64,000 bases of DNA, taken from Rhodococcus xishaensis. Lineage in GTDB: Bacteria; Actinomycetota; Actinomycetes; Mycobacteriales; Mycobacteriaceae. Location of the stretch: contig NZ_RKLO01000003.1 in NCBI RefSeq assembly GCF_004011825.1, positions 310,001-374,000 on the forward strand. Direction: 5' to 3'. Position numbers and translations under genes: made by a program. Below the pieces are notes generated by a model, which made no database searches, was not told where the DNA came from, and was given only the letters and a program-made list of their open reading frames with translations. This document shows, in pieces, positions 30,327 through 39,594 of the stretch; position 1 is the first letter of the stretch; each line of letters starts with the position of its first letter.

Positions 30327-30392
30327 ATGCACGGTTCCACTGGAGCCGTGTATTGCTGCATTGACGGCAGGACGAGTCTGCTCACGAGGTAG
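30327..30392 (+). CDS. Possible leaderless upstream ORF before greA, 21 residues
   Basis: The peptide starts MHGSTGAVYCCIDG and ends LLTR before a TAG. Its ATG coincides with the transcription start expected from the TAAAAT box, so it would be translated leaderless. An imperfect hairpin (CACGGTTCCA with TGGAGCCGTG) spans codons 2-8, and adjacent Cys10-Cys11 codons follow. Mycobacterial leaderless uORFs rich in Cys codons act as cysteine-responsive attenuators, but those have longer Cys runs. The downstream gene here is greA. Confidence 0.4.
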   Translation: MHGSTGAVYCCIDGRTSLLTR

Positions 30393-30513
30393 GCGTGCTG
30401 GGGGATCTTCGCCACGGACTGGAACGGCCTGCCCGTTGGTCGTTGCTGTTCGCAGCGATCTGCCCGGGGGGAGAACAGCACGAGGGCTTCGACTTACGAA
30501 GGAGTGATCGACA

Positions 30514-31008
30514 ATGACCGAGACCCAGGTGACCTGGCTTACTCAGGAGTCTCACGACAGGCTCAAGGCTGAGCTCGACCAGCTCATCGCCAATCGTCCG
30601 GTCATTGCCGCCGAGATCAACGAACGCCGCGAGGAGGGCGACCTCAAGGAGAACGGCGGCTATCACGCTGCGCGGGAAGAGCAGGGCCAGCAGGAGGCGC
30701 GCATTCGCCAACTGCAGGAATTGCTGAACAACGCGAAGGTCGGCGAGGCTCCGACGCAGTCGGGCATAGCGCTGCCCGGCTCGGTCGTCAAGGTCTACTA
30801 CGACGGCGACGAGACCGACACCGAGACGTTCCTCATCGCGACCCGCGAGGAGGGCGCCCGCAACGACAAGCTAGAGGTCTATTCGCCGAACTCCCCGCTG
30901 GGCGGCGCGCTTATCGACGCCAAGGTGGGCGAGACTCGGGAGTACACCCTGCCCAACGGCAGCCTGATGAAGGTCACTCTCGTCAGCGCGGAGCCGTACC
31001 ACGCCTGA
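30514..31008 (+). CDS. greA: Transcription elongation factor GreA
   Basis: Rescues backtracked RNA polymerase by stimulating transcript cleavage. It has 164 residues. The N-terminal coiled coil (about 8-78) carries the acidic tip in [20 protein letters not shown], including the Asp-Leu-Lys-Glu-Asn motif. The C-terminal FKBP-like domain follows. Strong AAGGAG site before the ATG. The leader of about 190 bases contains the possible uORF. Confidence 0.97.
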   Translation: MTETQVTWLTQESHDRLKAELDQLIANRPVIAAEINERREEGDLKENGGYHAAREEQGQQEARIRQLQELLNNAKVGEAPTQSGIALPGSVVKVYYDGDETDTETFLIATREEGARNDKLEVYSPNSPLGGALIDAKVGETREYTLPNGSLMKVTLVSAEPYHA

Positions 31009-31026
31009 TCGGAGACCGGTACGAGG

Positions 31027-31063
31027 AACCCCGGCTCGGGCAACTTGCCCGGACCGGGGTTCT
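31027..31063. terminator. Bidirectional intrinsic terminator
   Basis: An 18-base arm beginning GAACCCCGG and its near-perfect complement ending CCGGGGTTC (two internal mismatches) meet around a central C, between convergent greA and the NlpC/P60 gene. Confidence 0.8.
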
Positions 31064-31081
31064 CGCGTTCCGGCGGCCTGG

Positions 31082-32413
31082 TCAGAGCACCCGGCGCGCC
31101 TTCACTTCCGCTAGGACGGGGCCGATCTTGACGACCTCACCGAACGTCGGGGCGTGGACCATCAGGCCGTTGCCCATGTAGACACCGACATGGCTGGGAC
31201 CGTCCTCCTGCCAGTTGCCGAACACCAGATCGCCAGGCTGCGCGGCGGCTATCGGGACCTCGGTGCCGACCCCCCACTGTTCCTCCGACGTGCGCGGCAG
31301 GACTATCTTGCCGCCGCTGGCCGCGAACACGGCCGCCGACGTCAGACCCGAGCAGTCGAACCCGCCCATCGTGGGTCCGCTGATGTCCCCACCGCCCCAC
31401 ACGTACGGCAGGCCGAGGAACCGCATCGCCAGTTGGACGGCCGCACCGCCGATCCCGGCAGTCGGCAGGTTGATGTCGAGGCTCGAGTTCGCGAACGGCG
31501 ACAGCAACGTCTCGAACTGCTCCTCGGATCCGCGGATCGCCTGGACGTACGGGCCACTCTGGTCGGCGGCGTCATCGATGCCGGACGGGACACCGCCCGC
31601 CTTGCGGACCGCGCGGGTGCCGGCGTTGAACGCGGCGAGTGCGAGGTCGAGGGTGTCGCCCGCGACCAGGCCCTCCTTCTTCCAGGTGTCCATCTGAGCG
31701 TAGTTGTCGCACAACATGTGTCCGGCCGCCATGACGGAATCGGCAACACCGAGAATCTCGGCGGTGCCGTCACCGTCGGCGTCCCTGCCGTACTTGGACC
31801 ACTCGCTGGGCATGAACTTGGCTGGGCCGCGACCGCCGGCGAGTGACACAGGCGCCGTCGGACCGTAGCGGAAGTCGTTTTCCACGGCGAACAGCGCCGC
31901 CAGGGTAGGCGTGTTGACGCCGTCGCAGATCTCCCCCGCCTTCTTCAGCCACGGCGCGAACACCGCGACCGAACCCACCTGCCCCAGAGTCATGTTCGGC
32001 GGCAGGATCGCAGGAAGGGACGCTAGCTCGCTGCTGCCGACCGCGGGCACCGTCACAACCGGGCCGGCAATGGGTGCGGGCACCCGAACGACCGGTGCAG
32101 CGGCCGCCGGTGTGGCATGTTCCGGAGATGCTTCGGCTGCAAGGGCTTCCGGCGTCGGGGGATCAGGGACCCGGACGCCGGGAATGGTCGACGCGAAGTC
32201 CACGAGAGCCCGCTCGGCCTGCGGCCGCACCTCCGACGGCAGCAACCCGATCAGGCTGTCGACTTGCTCTCCCAAATCGGGCGCTAGCTGATCGATGGCC
32301 TGAATCGTATCGGCGGCATAATCTTTGACGGGCACTGGAACATCGGTTCCCTGTATTGCTGCAACTGCTGCTGCGGTGATGGCCACGATAATGGCTGTGG
32401 GATCCAATGACAT
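31082..32413 (-). CDS. Two-domain wall hydrolase: transglycosylase-like plus NlpC/P60
   Basis: 443 residues. The N-terminus is hydrophobic (AIIVAITAAAVAAIQG) but lacks the basic residues of a standard signal peptide, so export is uncertain. A Pro/Val/Ala-rich linker leads to a lysozyme-like domain (about 155-310) with FAVENDFRYGP and ALAAFNAG. The C-terminal NlpC/P60 peptidase has Cys354 in FDCSGLT, His408 in SHVGVY and a third polar residue near His420. The combination suggests cleavage of both glycan and stem peptide. The ATG follows a weak ribosome site. Confidence 0.85.
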   Translation of the reverse strand: MSLDPTAIIVAITAAAVAAIQGTDVPVPVKDYAADTIQAIDQLAPDLGEQVDSLIGLLPSEVRPQAERALVDFASTIPGVRVPDPPTPEALAAEASPEHATPAAAAPVVRVPAPIAGPVVTVPAVGSSELASLPAILPPNMTLGQVGSVAVFAPWLKKAGEICDGVNTPTLAALFAVENDFRYGPTAPVSLAGGRGPAKFMPSEWSKYGRDADGDGTAEILGVADSVMAAGHMLCDNYAQMDTWKKEGLVAGDTLDLALAAFNAGTRAVRKAGGVPSGIDDAADQSGPYVQAIRGSEEQFETLLSPFANSSLDINLPTAGIGGAAVQLAMRFLGLPYVWGGGDISGPTMGGFDCSGLTSAAVFAASGGKIVLPRTSEEQWGVGTEVPIAAAQPGDLVFGNWQEDGPSHVGVYMGNGLMVHAPTFGEVVKIGPVLAEVKARRVL

Positions 32414-32522
32414 TCACCGTTCCTGGACTCGTGCGTTGTTCTGAGAACACACACGGTATCGGGCAATCCGACTGTCGCGGGCGAGATTCGGGAAACACTC
32501 GGCCCTTCGAGTCGGAAGCCGA

Positions 32523-33665
32523 TCAGCCCAGAGCCTGCTCGATGTCGGCAAGCAGGTCCGTCGCATCTTCGATGCCCACGGACAGGCGCACCAGGTCCTC
32601 CGGCACCTCGAGTGCGGAACCAGCGGTGGACGCGTGCGTCATCGCACCCGGATGCTCGATGAGCGACTCGACGCCGCCGAGTGACTCTGCGAGCGTGAAG
32701 ATCTGCGTGCGTGCGCAGAAGTCGAGCGCGGCCTGCTTGCCGCCCTTCAACCGCACCGAAATCATGCCTCCGAAGCGGCGCATCTGCTTGGCCGCCACCA
32801 CATGACCGGGATGCGACTCCAGACCCGGGTAGGTGACCTGGCCGATCGCCGAGTGCCCCGACAGCAGATCGACGATCTTTTCGGCGTTGTCGCTGTGCCG
32901 TTCCATACGTAGTGCGAGGGTCTTGATACCGCGCATCGTCAAGAACGCGTCGAATGGACCGGGCACCGCACCCGCGCCGTTCTGCAGGAAGGCGAACTTG
33001 GCGTCGAGGTCCTCGTCGCTGGTCACGAGCGCCCCGCCCACCACATCGGAGTGCCCACCGATGTACTTGGTCGTCGAGTGCAGCGCGATGTCCGCGCCCA
33101 ATGCCAGTGGTTGCTGCAAGTACGGTGACGCAAAGGTGTTGTCCACCAACAACTTCGCCCCAGCCGAGTGCGCCACCTCTGCGGTCGCTGCGATGTCGCC
33201 GATGTTGAGGAGCGGGTTTGTCGGCGTTTCGACCCACACAAGCTTGGTGCTCGGACGGATCGCGGCGCGAACCGCATCGACATCGGACACCGCGACCGGG
33301 GTGTACTCGATCCCCCACTGTGTGAACACCTTGTCGATGAGGCGGAACGTGCCACCGTAGGCGTCATCGGGGATGACCAGATGGTCACCGGGACGCAACA
33401 ACGACCGCAGGACACAATCCGTGGCCGCCATCCCGGATCCGAACGCCCGCCCGAACGTGCCCGACTCGAGTGCGGCCAGGTTGGCCTCGAGCGGCTGACG
33501 CGTCGGGTTGCCGGTGCGCGCATACTCGAACCCGCCCCGCATGCCACCGACACCGTCCTGCGCGAACGTCGAACTGGCATAGATCGGTACGTTGACGGCG
33601 CCGGTCTGCGGATCGGGCTCGTATCCGGCGTGGACGGCCCTGGTGGAGAAACCCTGCTCACTCAT
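32523..33665 (-). CDS. metB: Cystathionine gamma-synthase
   Basis: PLP enzyme of transsulfuration that joins cysteine to an activated homoserine. It has 380 residues with Lys200 in HSTTKYIGGHSD as the PLP lysine, plus the family motifs YARTGNPTR and WVETPTNPLL. Cystathionine gamma-lyase and homocysteine synthases share this fold, so specificity is taken from synteny with Rv1079. It lies 62 bases after cbs on the same strand, which joins the two halves of transsulfuration. Confidence 0.9.
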   Translation of the reverse strand: MSEQGFSTRAVHAGYEPDPQTGAVNVPIYASSTFAQDGVGGMRGGFEYARTGNPTRQPLEANLAALESGTFGRAFGSGMAATDCVLRSLLRPGDHLVIPDDAYGGTFRLIDKVFTQWGIEYTPVAVSDVDAVRAAIRPSTKLVWVETPTNPLLNIGDIAATAEVAHSAGAKLLVDNTFASPYLQQPLALGADIALHSTTKYIGGHSDVVGGALVTSDEDLDAKFAFLQNGAGAVPGPFDAFLTMRGIKTLALRMERHSDNAEKIVDLLSGHSAIGQVTYPGLESHPGHVVAAKQMRRFGGMISVRLKGGKQAALDFCARTQIFTLAESLGGVESLIEHPGAMTHASTAGSALEVPEDLVRLSVGIEDATDLLADIEQALG

Positions 33666-33727
33666 GCCGACCAGCCTAGCGACCGCCTTCTACTACCGAA
33701 TCCGCGATGTACCCGTCCAACCGACGG

Positions 33728-35113
33728 TCAGGCTCCGGAACTGAGGAACCCGAGCAGGTCGTGTCGGGTGATGACCCCGGCCGGCTTGCCGTCGTCGACC
33801 ACCATGAGGGCGTCGGTGTCACCCAGGGCCTTCGTGGCAGCCGACACCGGCTCCTGCGCACCGATCATCGGGAACGGCTTGGACATGTGCTTCTCGACCG
33901 GGTCTGCCAGCGCCGCGCGGCCCTCGAAGACCGCGCTCAGCAGGTCTCGCTCGGACACGCTGCCCGCGACCTCGCCGGCCATGACCGGCGGCTCCGCCCC
34001 GACGACGGGCATCTGCGAAACGCCGTACTCGCGCAGGATCTCGATCGCATCGCGAAGCGTCTCGCCCGGATGCGTGTGCACCAGGTCGGGAAGCTCACCG
34101 GACTTGCCGCGCAGCACGTGCCCGACGGTCGGCTCGGCGGCGTCACCGGTGAGCGGGGTGCGCAGGAAGCCGTAGGAAGCCATCCACTCGTCGTTGAAGA
34201 TCTTCGACAGGTAGCCGCGGCCGCCGTCCGGCAGCAGCACGACCACGAGCGCGTCCGGACCCTCACGCTTGGCGACCTCGAGGGCCGCGACGACAGCCAT
34301 ACCGCAGGAGCCGCCGACCAGCAGACCCTCCTCGCGGGCGAGGCGGCGCGTCATATCGAACGAGTCTGCGTCGGACACAGCGATGATCTCGTCGGGCACG
34401 CTCGGGTCGTAGGCGCTGGGCCAGAAGTCCTCGCCGACACCCTCGACCAGGTACGGCCGGCCGGTGCCGCCCGAGTAGACCGAACCCTCGGGATCGGCGC
34501 CGACGATCTTGACCTTGCCGCCGGAGACCTCCTTGAGGTAGCGGCCGGTCCCGGTGATGGTGCCGCCCGTGCCGACACCGGCAACGAAGTGCGTCACCTT
34601 GCCGTTCGTGTCGCGCCAGATCTCCGGACCGGTGGTCTCGTAGTGGCTGTCCGGGCCGCCCGGATTGGCGTACTGGTTGGGCTTCCACGCGCCGGGAATC
34701 TCCCGTACAAGACGGTCGGAGACGCTGTAGTAGCTGTCGGGGTGGTCGGGTGCCACCGCGGTCGGGCACACCACGACCTCGGCCCCGTACGCACGCAGCA
34801 CGTTGCGCTTGTCCTCGCTGACCTTGTCGGGGCAGACGAACACGCACCGGTAGCCGCGCTTCTGCGCGACCAGCGCCAGGCCGACGCCGGTGTTGCCGGA
34901 CGTGGGTTCGACGATTGTGCCCCCGGGCTTCAGCTCGCCCGACGCTTCGGCGGCGTCGATCATCTTGACCGCGATGCGGTCCTTGGAGCTGCCGCCCGGG
35001 TTGAGGTACTCGACCTTCGCCGCAACCGACCCGTAGCCCTCGCCGACCACGGAGGACAGCTTGACGAGAGGGGTGTTGCCGATGAGGTCGACGACATGAT
35101 CCGCAATGCGCAT
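33728..35113 (-). CDS. cbs: Cystathionine beta-synthase
   Basis: 461 residues. The catalytic PLP domain (1-330) has Lys44 in GGSSKDRIAVKM, the phosphate loop EPTSGNTGVGL and the C-terminal GGSCGMAV. A pair of CBS domains (about 335-461) follows, with PVVGAEPPVMAGEVAGS and MVVDDGKPAGVITRHDLL. The ATG at 35113 is chosen because the longer open frame upstream runs antisense through the thiolase gene. Converts serine and homocysteine to cystathionine. Confidence 0.94.
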   Translation of the reverse strand: MRIADHVVDLIGNTPLVKLSSVVGEGYGSVAAKVEYLNPGGSSKDRIAVKMIDAAEASGELKPGGTIVEPTSGNTGVGLALVAQKRGYRCVFVCPDKVSEDKRNVLRAYGAEVVVCPTAVAPDHPDSYYSVSDRLVREIPGAWKPNQYANPGGPDSHYETTGPEIWRDTNGKVTHFVAGVGTGGTITGTGRYLKEVSGGKVKIVGADPEGSVYSGGTGRPYLVEGVGEDFWPSAYDPSVPDEIIAVSDADSFDMTRRLAREEGLLVGGSCGMAVVAALEVAKREGPDALVVVLLPDGGRGYLSKIFNDEWMASYGFLRTPLTGDAAEPTVGHVLRGKSGELPDLVHTHPGETLRDAIEILREYGVSQMPVVGAEPPVMAGEVAGSVSERDLLSAVFEGRAALADPVEKHMSKPFPMIGAQEPVSAATKALGDTDALMVVDDGKPAGVITRHDLLGFLSSGA

Positions 35114-35392
35114 GGTCCCATGTTCCCAGATCGGAATCGGACACGCCGACCGGATCGGGACAAGCCGGTTCGTCCAGGGGTGCCCCTGCGCGCGGTGGGC
35201 CGGGTGCCTGTCCCCACACGATGCACAATACATTTCGGCATGGGGCCTGTTTCTCCAGTTCACAGGCTGTTCGCGGCCCTGAAACCCGCGTGAAGTCGTT
35301 CCTGCAGGCCGAGCTGGGAGGTGGCCCGTTGAGATCTCACAGCGGCAACGTAAGTTCAATGATCGAAGAGACCAATCGCAGAAGGAGTTCCC

Positions 35393-36610
35393 ATGCCCGA
35401 GGCAGTCATTGTCTCCGTTGCCCGCTCGCCGATCGGCCGTGCCATGAAGGGCACGCTGGCCGGCATGCGTCCAGACGATCTCGCCGCGCAGATGGTCGCC
35501 GCCGCGATCGCCAAAGTCCCCGAGCTCGATCCCGCCGAGATCGACGACCTGCTCCTGGGCTGTGGCCTGCCGGGCGGCAAGGCCGGGTTCAACATGGGTC
35601 GTATCGTGGCCATCAAGCTGGGCTACGACACCCTGCCCGGCACCACCATCACCCGCTACTGCTCGTCGTCCTTGCAGACCACCCGCATGGCGCTGCACGC
35701 CATCAAGGCCGGCGAGGGCGACGTCTTCATCTCCGCCGGTGTCGAGTCCGTGTCGAGTTTCGCGGCCGGAAACTCGGACTCCCTGCCCGACACGAAGAAC
35801 CCGTTCTTCGCCGACGCCATGGAGCGCACCACGGTCGCCGCACAGGGCGGCGTGCAGTGGCACGACCCGCGCGAGGACGGAATTGCCCCCGACGCATACA
35901 TCGCGATGGGCCAGACCGCCGAGAACGTCGCACAGCTGACCGGCATCACCCGCGAGGAGCAGGACCAGTGGGGCGTCCGGTCGCAGAACCGCGCCGAGGA
36001 GGCCATCAAGGCAGGCTTCTTCGAGCGTGAAATCACCCCGGTCACCCTCGAGGACGGAACGGTCGTCAGCAAGGACGACGGCCCGCGCGCCGGCGTCACC
36101 TACGAGGCCGTCAGCCAGCTCAAGCCGGTCTTCCGCCCCGACGGCACCGTCAACGCAGGCAACTGCTGCCCGCTGAACGACGGCGCGGCCGCGCTGGTCA
36201 TCATGAGCGACACCAAGGCCAAGGAACTGGGCCTGACCCCGCTCGCCCGCGTCGTGTCGACCGGCGTCTCGGGCCTGTCGCCCGAGATCATGGGTCTGGG
36301 CCCGATCGAGGCCACGAGGAAGGCCCTGGCGCTGGCCGGCAAGACGATCAGCGACATCGACCTGTTCGAGATCAACGAGGCCTTCGCCGTGCAGGTCCTG
36401 GGCTCGGCCCGCGAACTCGGCATCGAGGAGGACAAGCTGAACGTCTCCGGAGGCGCGATCGCCGTCGGCCACCCGTTCGGCATGACCGGCGCTCGCATCA
36501 CCGCGACGCTGCTCAACAACCTGCAGACCCACGACAAGCAGTTCGGCGTCGAGACCATGTGTGTCGGCGGCGGCCAGGGTATGGCGATGGTGCTCGAGCG
36601 CCTCAGCTAG
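35393..36610 (+). CDS. Acetyl-CoA acyltransferase (thiolase, FadA type)
   Basis: 405 residues. Thiolase catalytic residues are all visible: nucleophile Cys90 in TRYCSSSLQT, the NEAF motif near 328-331, His360 in AVGHPFG and Cys390 in CVGGGQG. Degradative and biosynthetic thiolases look alike here. Position next to cbs matches Rv1074c (fadA3), which suggests fatty-acid beta-oxidation. AGAAGGAG precedes the ATG. The upstream 280 bases shared with cbs hold the divergent promoters. Confidence 0.92.
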   Translation: MPEAVIVSVARSPIGRAMKGTLAGMRPDDLAAQMVAAAIAKVPELDPAEIDDLLLGCGLPGGKAGFNMGRIVAIKLGYDTLPGTTITRYCSSSLQTTRMALHAIKAGEGDVFISAGVESVSSFAAGNSDSLPDTKNPFFADAMERTTVAAQGGVQWHDPREDGIAPDAYIAMGQTAENVAQLTGITREEQDQWGVRSQNRAEEAIKAGFFEREITPVTLEDGTVVSKDDGPRAGVTYEAVSQLKPVFRPDGTVNAGNCCPLNDGAAALVIMSDTKAKELGLTPLARVVSTGVSGLSPEIMGLGPIEATRKALALAGKTISDIDLFEINEAFAVQVLGSARELGIEEDKLNVSGGAIAVGHPFGMTGARITATLLNNLQTHDKQFGVETMCVGGGQGMAMVLERLS

Positions 36611-36646
36611 TCCGCTAGTCCTCGAGCTCTAGTCCTCGAGCGTCCG

Positions 36647-36703
36647 CGAACGGGCGGTCTTCTGGCAGGCCACTTGGCCGATGCTCAGAAGGCCGCCCGT
36701 TCG
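36647..36703. terminator. First of two tandem hairpin terminators
   Basis: 18-bp inverted repeat with one mismatch (36647-36664 with 36686-36703), beginning CGAACGGGCGG. It lies 36 bases after the thiolase stop. Confidence 0.75.
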
Positions 36704-36798
36704 TCGTCAGGTGGGGACGCCGGCCGCCGGAGCTGGTCGCTTCCCTGCGCTCCGTGCGAGCCTGCCGAATGGGGTTGTCCCGCAGGCTCCAACGGCGA

Positions 36799-36849
36799 AC
36801 GGGCGGTTCTCCGACCGTCGGCCGTGTGGCCCGTCGGAGAACCGCCCGT
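36799..36849. terminator. Second of two tandem hairpin terminators
   Basis: Perfect 17-bp inverted repeat (36799-36815 with 36833-36849) sharing the core ACGGGCGG with the first hairpin. It lies 18 bases before the end of the convergent Bax inhibitor gene, so it probably serves that strand. Confidence 0.8.
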
Positions 36850-36866
36850 CGTGAGGCGCTGTGCGA

Positions 36867-37697
36867 CTAGTCGCTGTTGAAGTAGCTGAGCAAGCGCAGA
36901 ATCTCGACGTACAGCCACACCAGGGTGACGGTCAGACCGAGGGCGATGCCCCACGCCGCCTTCTCCGGCGCCTGGGCGCGGATCAGCTGGTCGGCAGCGT
37001 CGAAGTCGAGCAGGAAGCTGAACGCTGCGAGAGCGATGCACACGAGGCTGAAGATGATCGCAACCATGCCGCCGTCGCGCAGGCCGAATCCGCCGTCGGT
37101 GAAGAAGCTCGCGATCAGGTTGCCGATCATCAAGACCACGACACCGATGAGCCCACCGATGATCATGCGGGTCAGGCGGGGGGTCACGCGGATGGCACCG
37201 GTCTTGTAGACGACGAGCATGCCGAAGAAGACGCCGAACGTGCCGAGAACGGCCTGTCCGATCAGCGTGGATGCCGCCACTCCAGCAGCCTCGGCCTGTG
37301 CGCCGAAGACGAACGAGAGCGCGCCGAGGAACACACCCTCGCACGCCGCGTAGGCGAGCACGATGGCCGGGTTGTCCATCTTGCGGCCGAACGTCGCGAC
37401 CATCACGAGGACAAAGCCGATGAGGCCACCACCGATGACGAACGGCATCGCGAGGGTCGGGTCATTGCCGACGAGCAGGTACGAGACGATCGCCGTCAGC
37501 GTAAGCACGCCGAGCGTGATCCCCGTCTTGGTGACGACGTCATCGATCGTCATCGCCCGCTGCGATGTCTGAGGCTGCTGACCGTAACCGTATTCCTGGG
37601 GTATCTGCGCGGCACCTGGCTGCGCAGATCCGAATGTGGCGTATCCGCCTTCCTGCTTGGGCAGGTTGCGGAACACCGGGTTGCTGGTGGTGCGCAC
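36867..37697 (-). CDS. Bax inhibitor-1 / YccA family membrane protein
   Basis: 276 residues from the GTG at 37697, which has GAAGGG 9 bases ahead. The ATG at 37706 sits on that site. The N-terminus MRTTSNPVFRNLPKQ is typical of actinobacterial members and is followed by a Gln/Tyr/Gly-rich cytosolic stretch, then seven membrane helices. The C-terminal half carries the di-aspartyl-type region LDFDAADQLI. These proteins are calcium-leak channels in other bacteria; the role here is unproven. Confidence 0.9.
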   Translation of the reverse strand: MRTTSNPVFRNLPKQEGGYATFGSAQPGAAQIPQEYGYGQQPQTSQRAMTIDDVVTKTGITLGVLTLTAIVSYLLVGNDPTLAMPFVIGGGLIGFVLVMVATFGRKMDNPAIVLAYAACEGVFLGALSFVFGAQAEAAGVAASTLIGQAVLGTFGVFFGMLVVYKTGAIRVTPRLTRMIIGGLIGVVVLMIGNLIASFFTDGGFGLRDGGMVAIIFSLVCIALAAFSFLLDFDAADQLIRAQAPEKAAWGIALGLTVTLVWLYVEILRLLSYFNSD

Positions 37698-37939
37698 CGT
37701 GCACATCCCTTCTCGTGGTCGTCGATCAAGCCCTGGAGGCCCGTATCGGCCGGGCATCCGGCATCGCTGTCCGTAGAACGTCCTACGCGGAACGGAAAGT
37801 TCCCGCACCACGCGACCGAGTTGGACATTTCGGACTGTACCGGGCGTTCCGCTGCGGTCACTATACGAGGACCGGAACAAACGGTATCGCTTGTGCCCTC
37901 GATCAAGCGAGAAATCGCACAACGGCAGACAATGGAGAC

Positions 37940-38278
37940 ATGGGAATCGAAGATGGGGCCGGCGGGACCTTGAACGTCAGCGAGAGCCTCGATTCTGACG
38001 AAGTGTGCAACGCCGATGGCGACGATGTGGTCGACGCACCCGACTCATGGAGCGAGGCCGACCGCTTCGGCACCACCCTGCGTGAGGCCGAGCAGGGCGA
38101 GAGTCTCGAACAGCGCCTCGCCGAGGAGGAGCCGGACGTCCTGATGTCCGATGAGGAACCCGAGGACGACGACGAGCTACAGGGCGCCGAGATCGTCGAC
38201 GGCGTCATCGTGGAGGACCTCGGTCTGCACCGGGGCCAGGTCGACGGCGATGCGGCGGCAGGTGGACCTGTGGCGTAG
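37940..38278 (+). CDS. DUF5709 family acidic protein
   Basis: 112 residues, very acidic. Family pattern SESLDSDEVCNADGDDVVDAP then WSEADRFGTT and SLEQRLAEEEPDV, which occurs in small actinobacterial proteins of unknown function. No membrane segment. ATG at 37940 with GGAG nearby. Divergent from the Bax inhibitor gene and ends 4 bases from the convergent methyltransferase gene. Confidence 0.75.
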   Translation: MGIEDGAGGTLNVSESLDSDEVCNADGDDVVDAPDSWSEADRFGTTLREAEQGESLEQRLAEEEPDVLMSDEEPEDDDELQGAEIVDGVIVEDLGLHRGQVDGDAAAGGPVA

Positions 38279-38282
38279 CTGT

Positions 38283-39416
38283 CTACCGCACTCGGGTCGA
38301 CCGGGTGACGGTGAATTTCGCGCTGCGCCCCATCTCCTCAGTGGGCCCGACGGCGCGCCCCAACGCTCCCTTGTAACCGAGATGCGAGTTGAAGACGGTC
38401 CATAGTTCCCCGCCAGAGCGCAGGACCCGCCCGGCGGCTGCGAACATCTTGCTCGCGCTTCCTGTGTGCACAGCCGCACCGACATGAAACGGCGGGTTGC
38501 AGACGATCAGGTCGACGCTCGCATCAGGCAGCGAGTCCAACGCGTCATCACGGAGCGTGCGGACCCGGTCGCCGACACCGTTCGCTCGGGCGGTCGCCGC
38601 TGCCGACGCAACGGCGGCGGCGGACTGGTCGCTCGCGATGACGGACGCCGACGGCTGCGCCTTCGCCAGGCTCACCGCGAGGATGCCCGTACCGCACCCA
38701 AGGTCTACCGCGGTCTCGGCCTCCCGCATCCGCGGCAGGAACTCGAGCAGGAACCGAGTGCCGATGTCGAGCTTGGAGCCGGCGAACACCGCTCCGTGCG
38801 CGACGACGTGCAGTTCGAGATCATCTAGGCGCTCCACGACCGGAAACCGCGGCGACTCGGCAAGTTGTAGCGGTGAGTCGGCGATGAGCACCCGCGACTT
38901 CTGCCGACCCAGCGTCGCTCTCACGTTCTCGAACGACCGCCGCAGCACGTCGTTCATGGCGTGGGTGATGTGCTTGTTTCGTCCGCCGGCGTAGACGACG
39001 ACATCCGGGGCGGCGTACCGGGCGACGGCGTCGGCGATCTCGTCGAGATCGTCGAGCCCTCGGGGCAACTGCATCAGCACAACTCGCGCCCCGGCGAGTA
39101 GATCCTCCCCCAGCGGCCCCGGCCGGTAGCAGCCGGACAGTCCGACAACTTCGGCATTGTTCTCCAACGCCCGTTCTCCGGTGAGCCGATCCTGATACAC
39201 ACGAATATCTTTCGCACCGAACCGGATCGCGCTTCCGAGGGTCAGCGCACCGTAGTGGTCGCCTATCACGACGACGGTGCCGGTTGGCGCGCTGCCCAGT
39301 GCGCCGGATGCCTCGTCGAGTATCAGTCGGTCGGCCGCGTCGACGGCGAACAGATTGGGCGCCTCGACGTCGGGGAAGCGCCGCATCCGGCTGAACAGGT
39401 CTTCGACGGAGAGCAT
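38283..39416 (-). CDS. Class I SAM methyltransferase, RlmG/RsmC-like
   Basis: 377 residues from the ATG at 39416 (MLSVEDLFSRM). A degenerate N-terminal methyltransferase-like half is followed by an active C-terminal half with the SAM site AVDLGCGTGILAVSLAK near 236-252 and N307-P-P-F310. This NPPF and domain duplication are typical of rRNA guanine-N2 methyltransferases of the RsmC/RlmG group. The exact rRNA target cannot be told from the sequence. Confidence 0.82.
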   Translation of the reverse strand: MLSVEDLFSRMRRFPDVEAPNLFAVDAADRLILDEASGALGSAPTGTVVVIGDHYGALTLGSAIRFGAKDIRVYQDRLTGERALENNAEVVGLSGCYRPGPLGEDLLAGARVVLMQLPRGLDDLDEIADAVARYAAPDVVVYAGGRNKHITHAMNDVLRRSFENVRATLGRQKSRVLIADSPLQLAESPRFPVVERLDDLELHVVAHGAVFAGSKLDIGTRFLLEFLPRMREAETAVDLGCGTGILAVSLAKAQPSASVIASDQSAAAVASAAATARANGVGDRVRTLRDDALDSLPDASVDLIVCNPPFHVGAAVHTGSASKMFAAAGRVLRSGGELWTVFNSHLGYKGALGRAVGPTEEMGRSAKFTVTRSTRVR

Positions 39417-39594
39417 GACGACAAGTGTCCTCGATACTCCGATCCGCTCGGCATTCGGCCCATCGGCGGAACTGGGACTGCACTGCATCCCCAGCCCGAC
39501 CCCGAATCGACCCGCTGCCCCGGTGCGGGCTGCGAAGATAACGGGGTGCGGCTAGATGGACCCAGGTCACGGCTGCGACTCCCGAGGAGGGATC

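Noticed and set aside
33707-35293. Plus-strand open frame of 528 codons opposite cbs
   Set aside because: It is the antisense of cbs, which has complete catalytic and CBS-domain motifs. The frame has the Arg/Asp/Gly/Val composition typical of GC-rich shadows.
35114-35392. AACGTAAGTTC ahead of the thiolase as a KstR box
   Set aside because: The half-sites are separated by four bases, not the two required by the KstR consensus.
35114-36532. N-terminal extension of the cbs frame back through the thiolase gene
   Set aside because: The extension is antisense to a thiolase with all catalytic residues. cbs has a normal start at 35113 and normal length from there.
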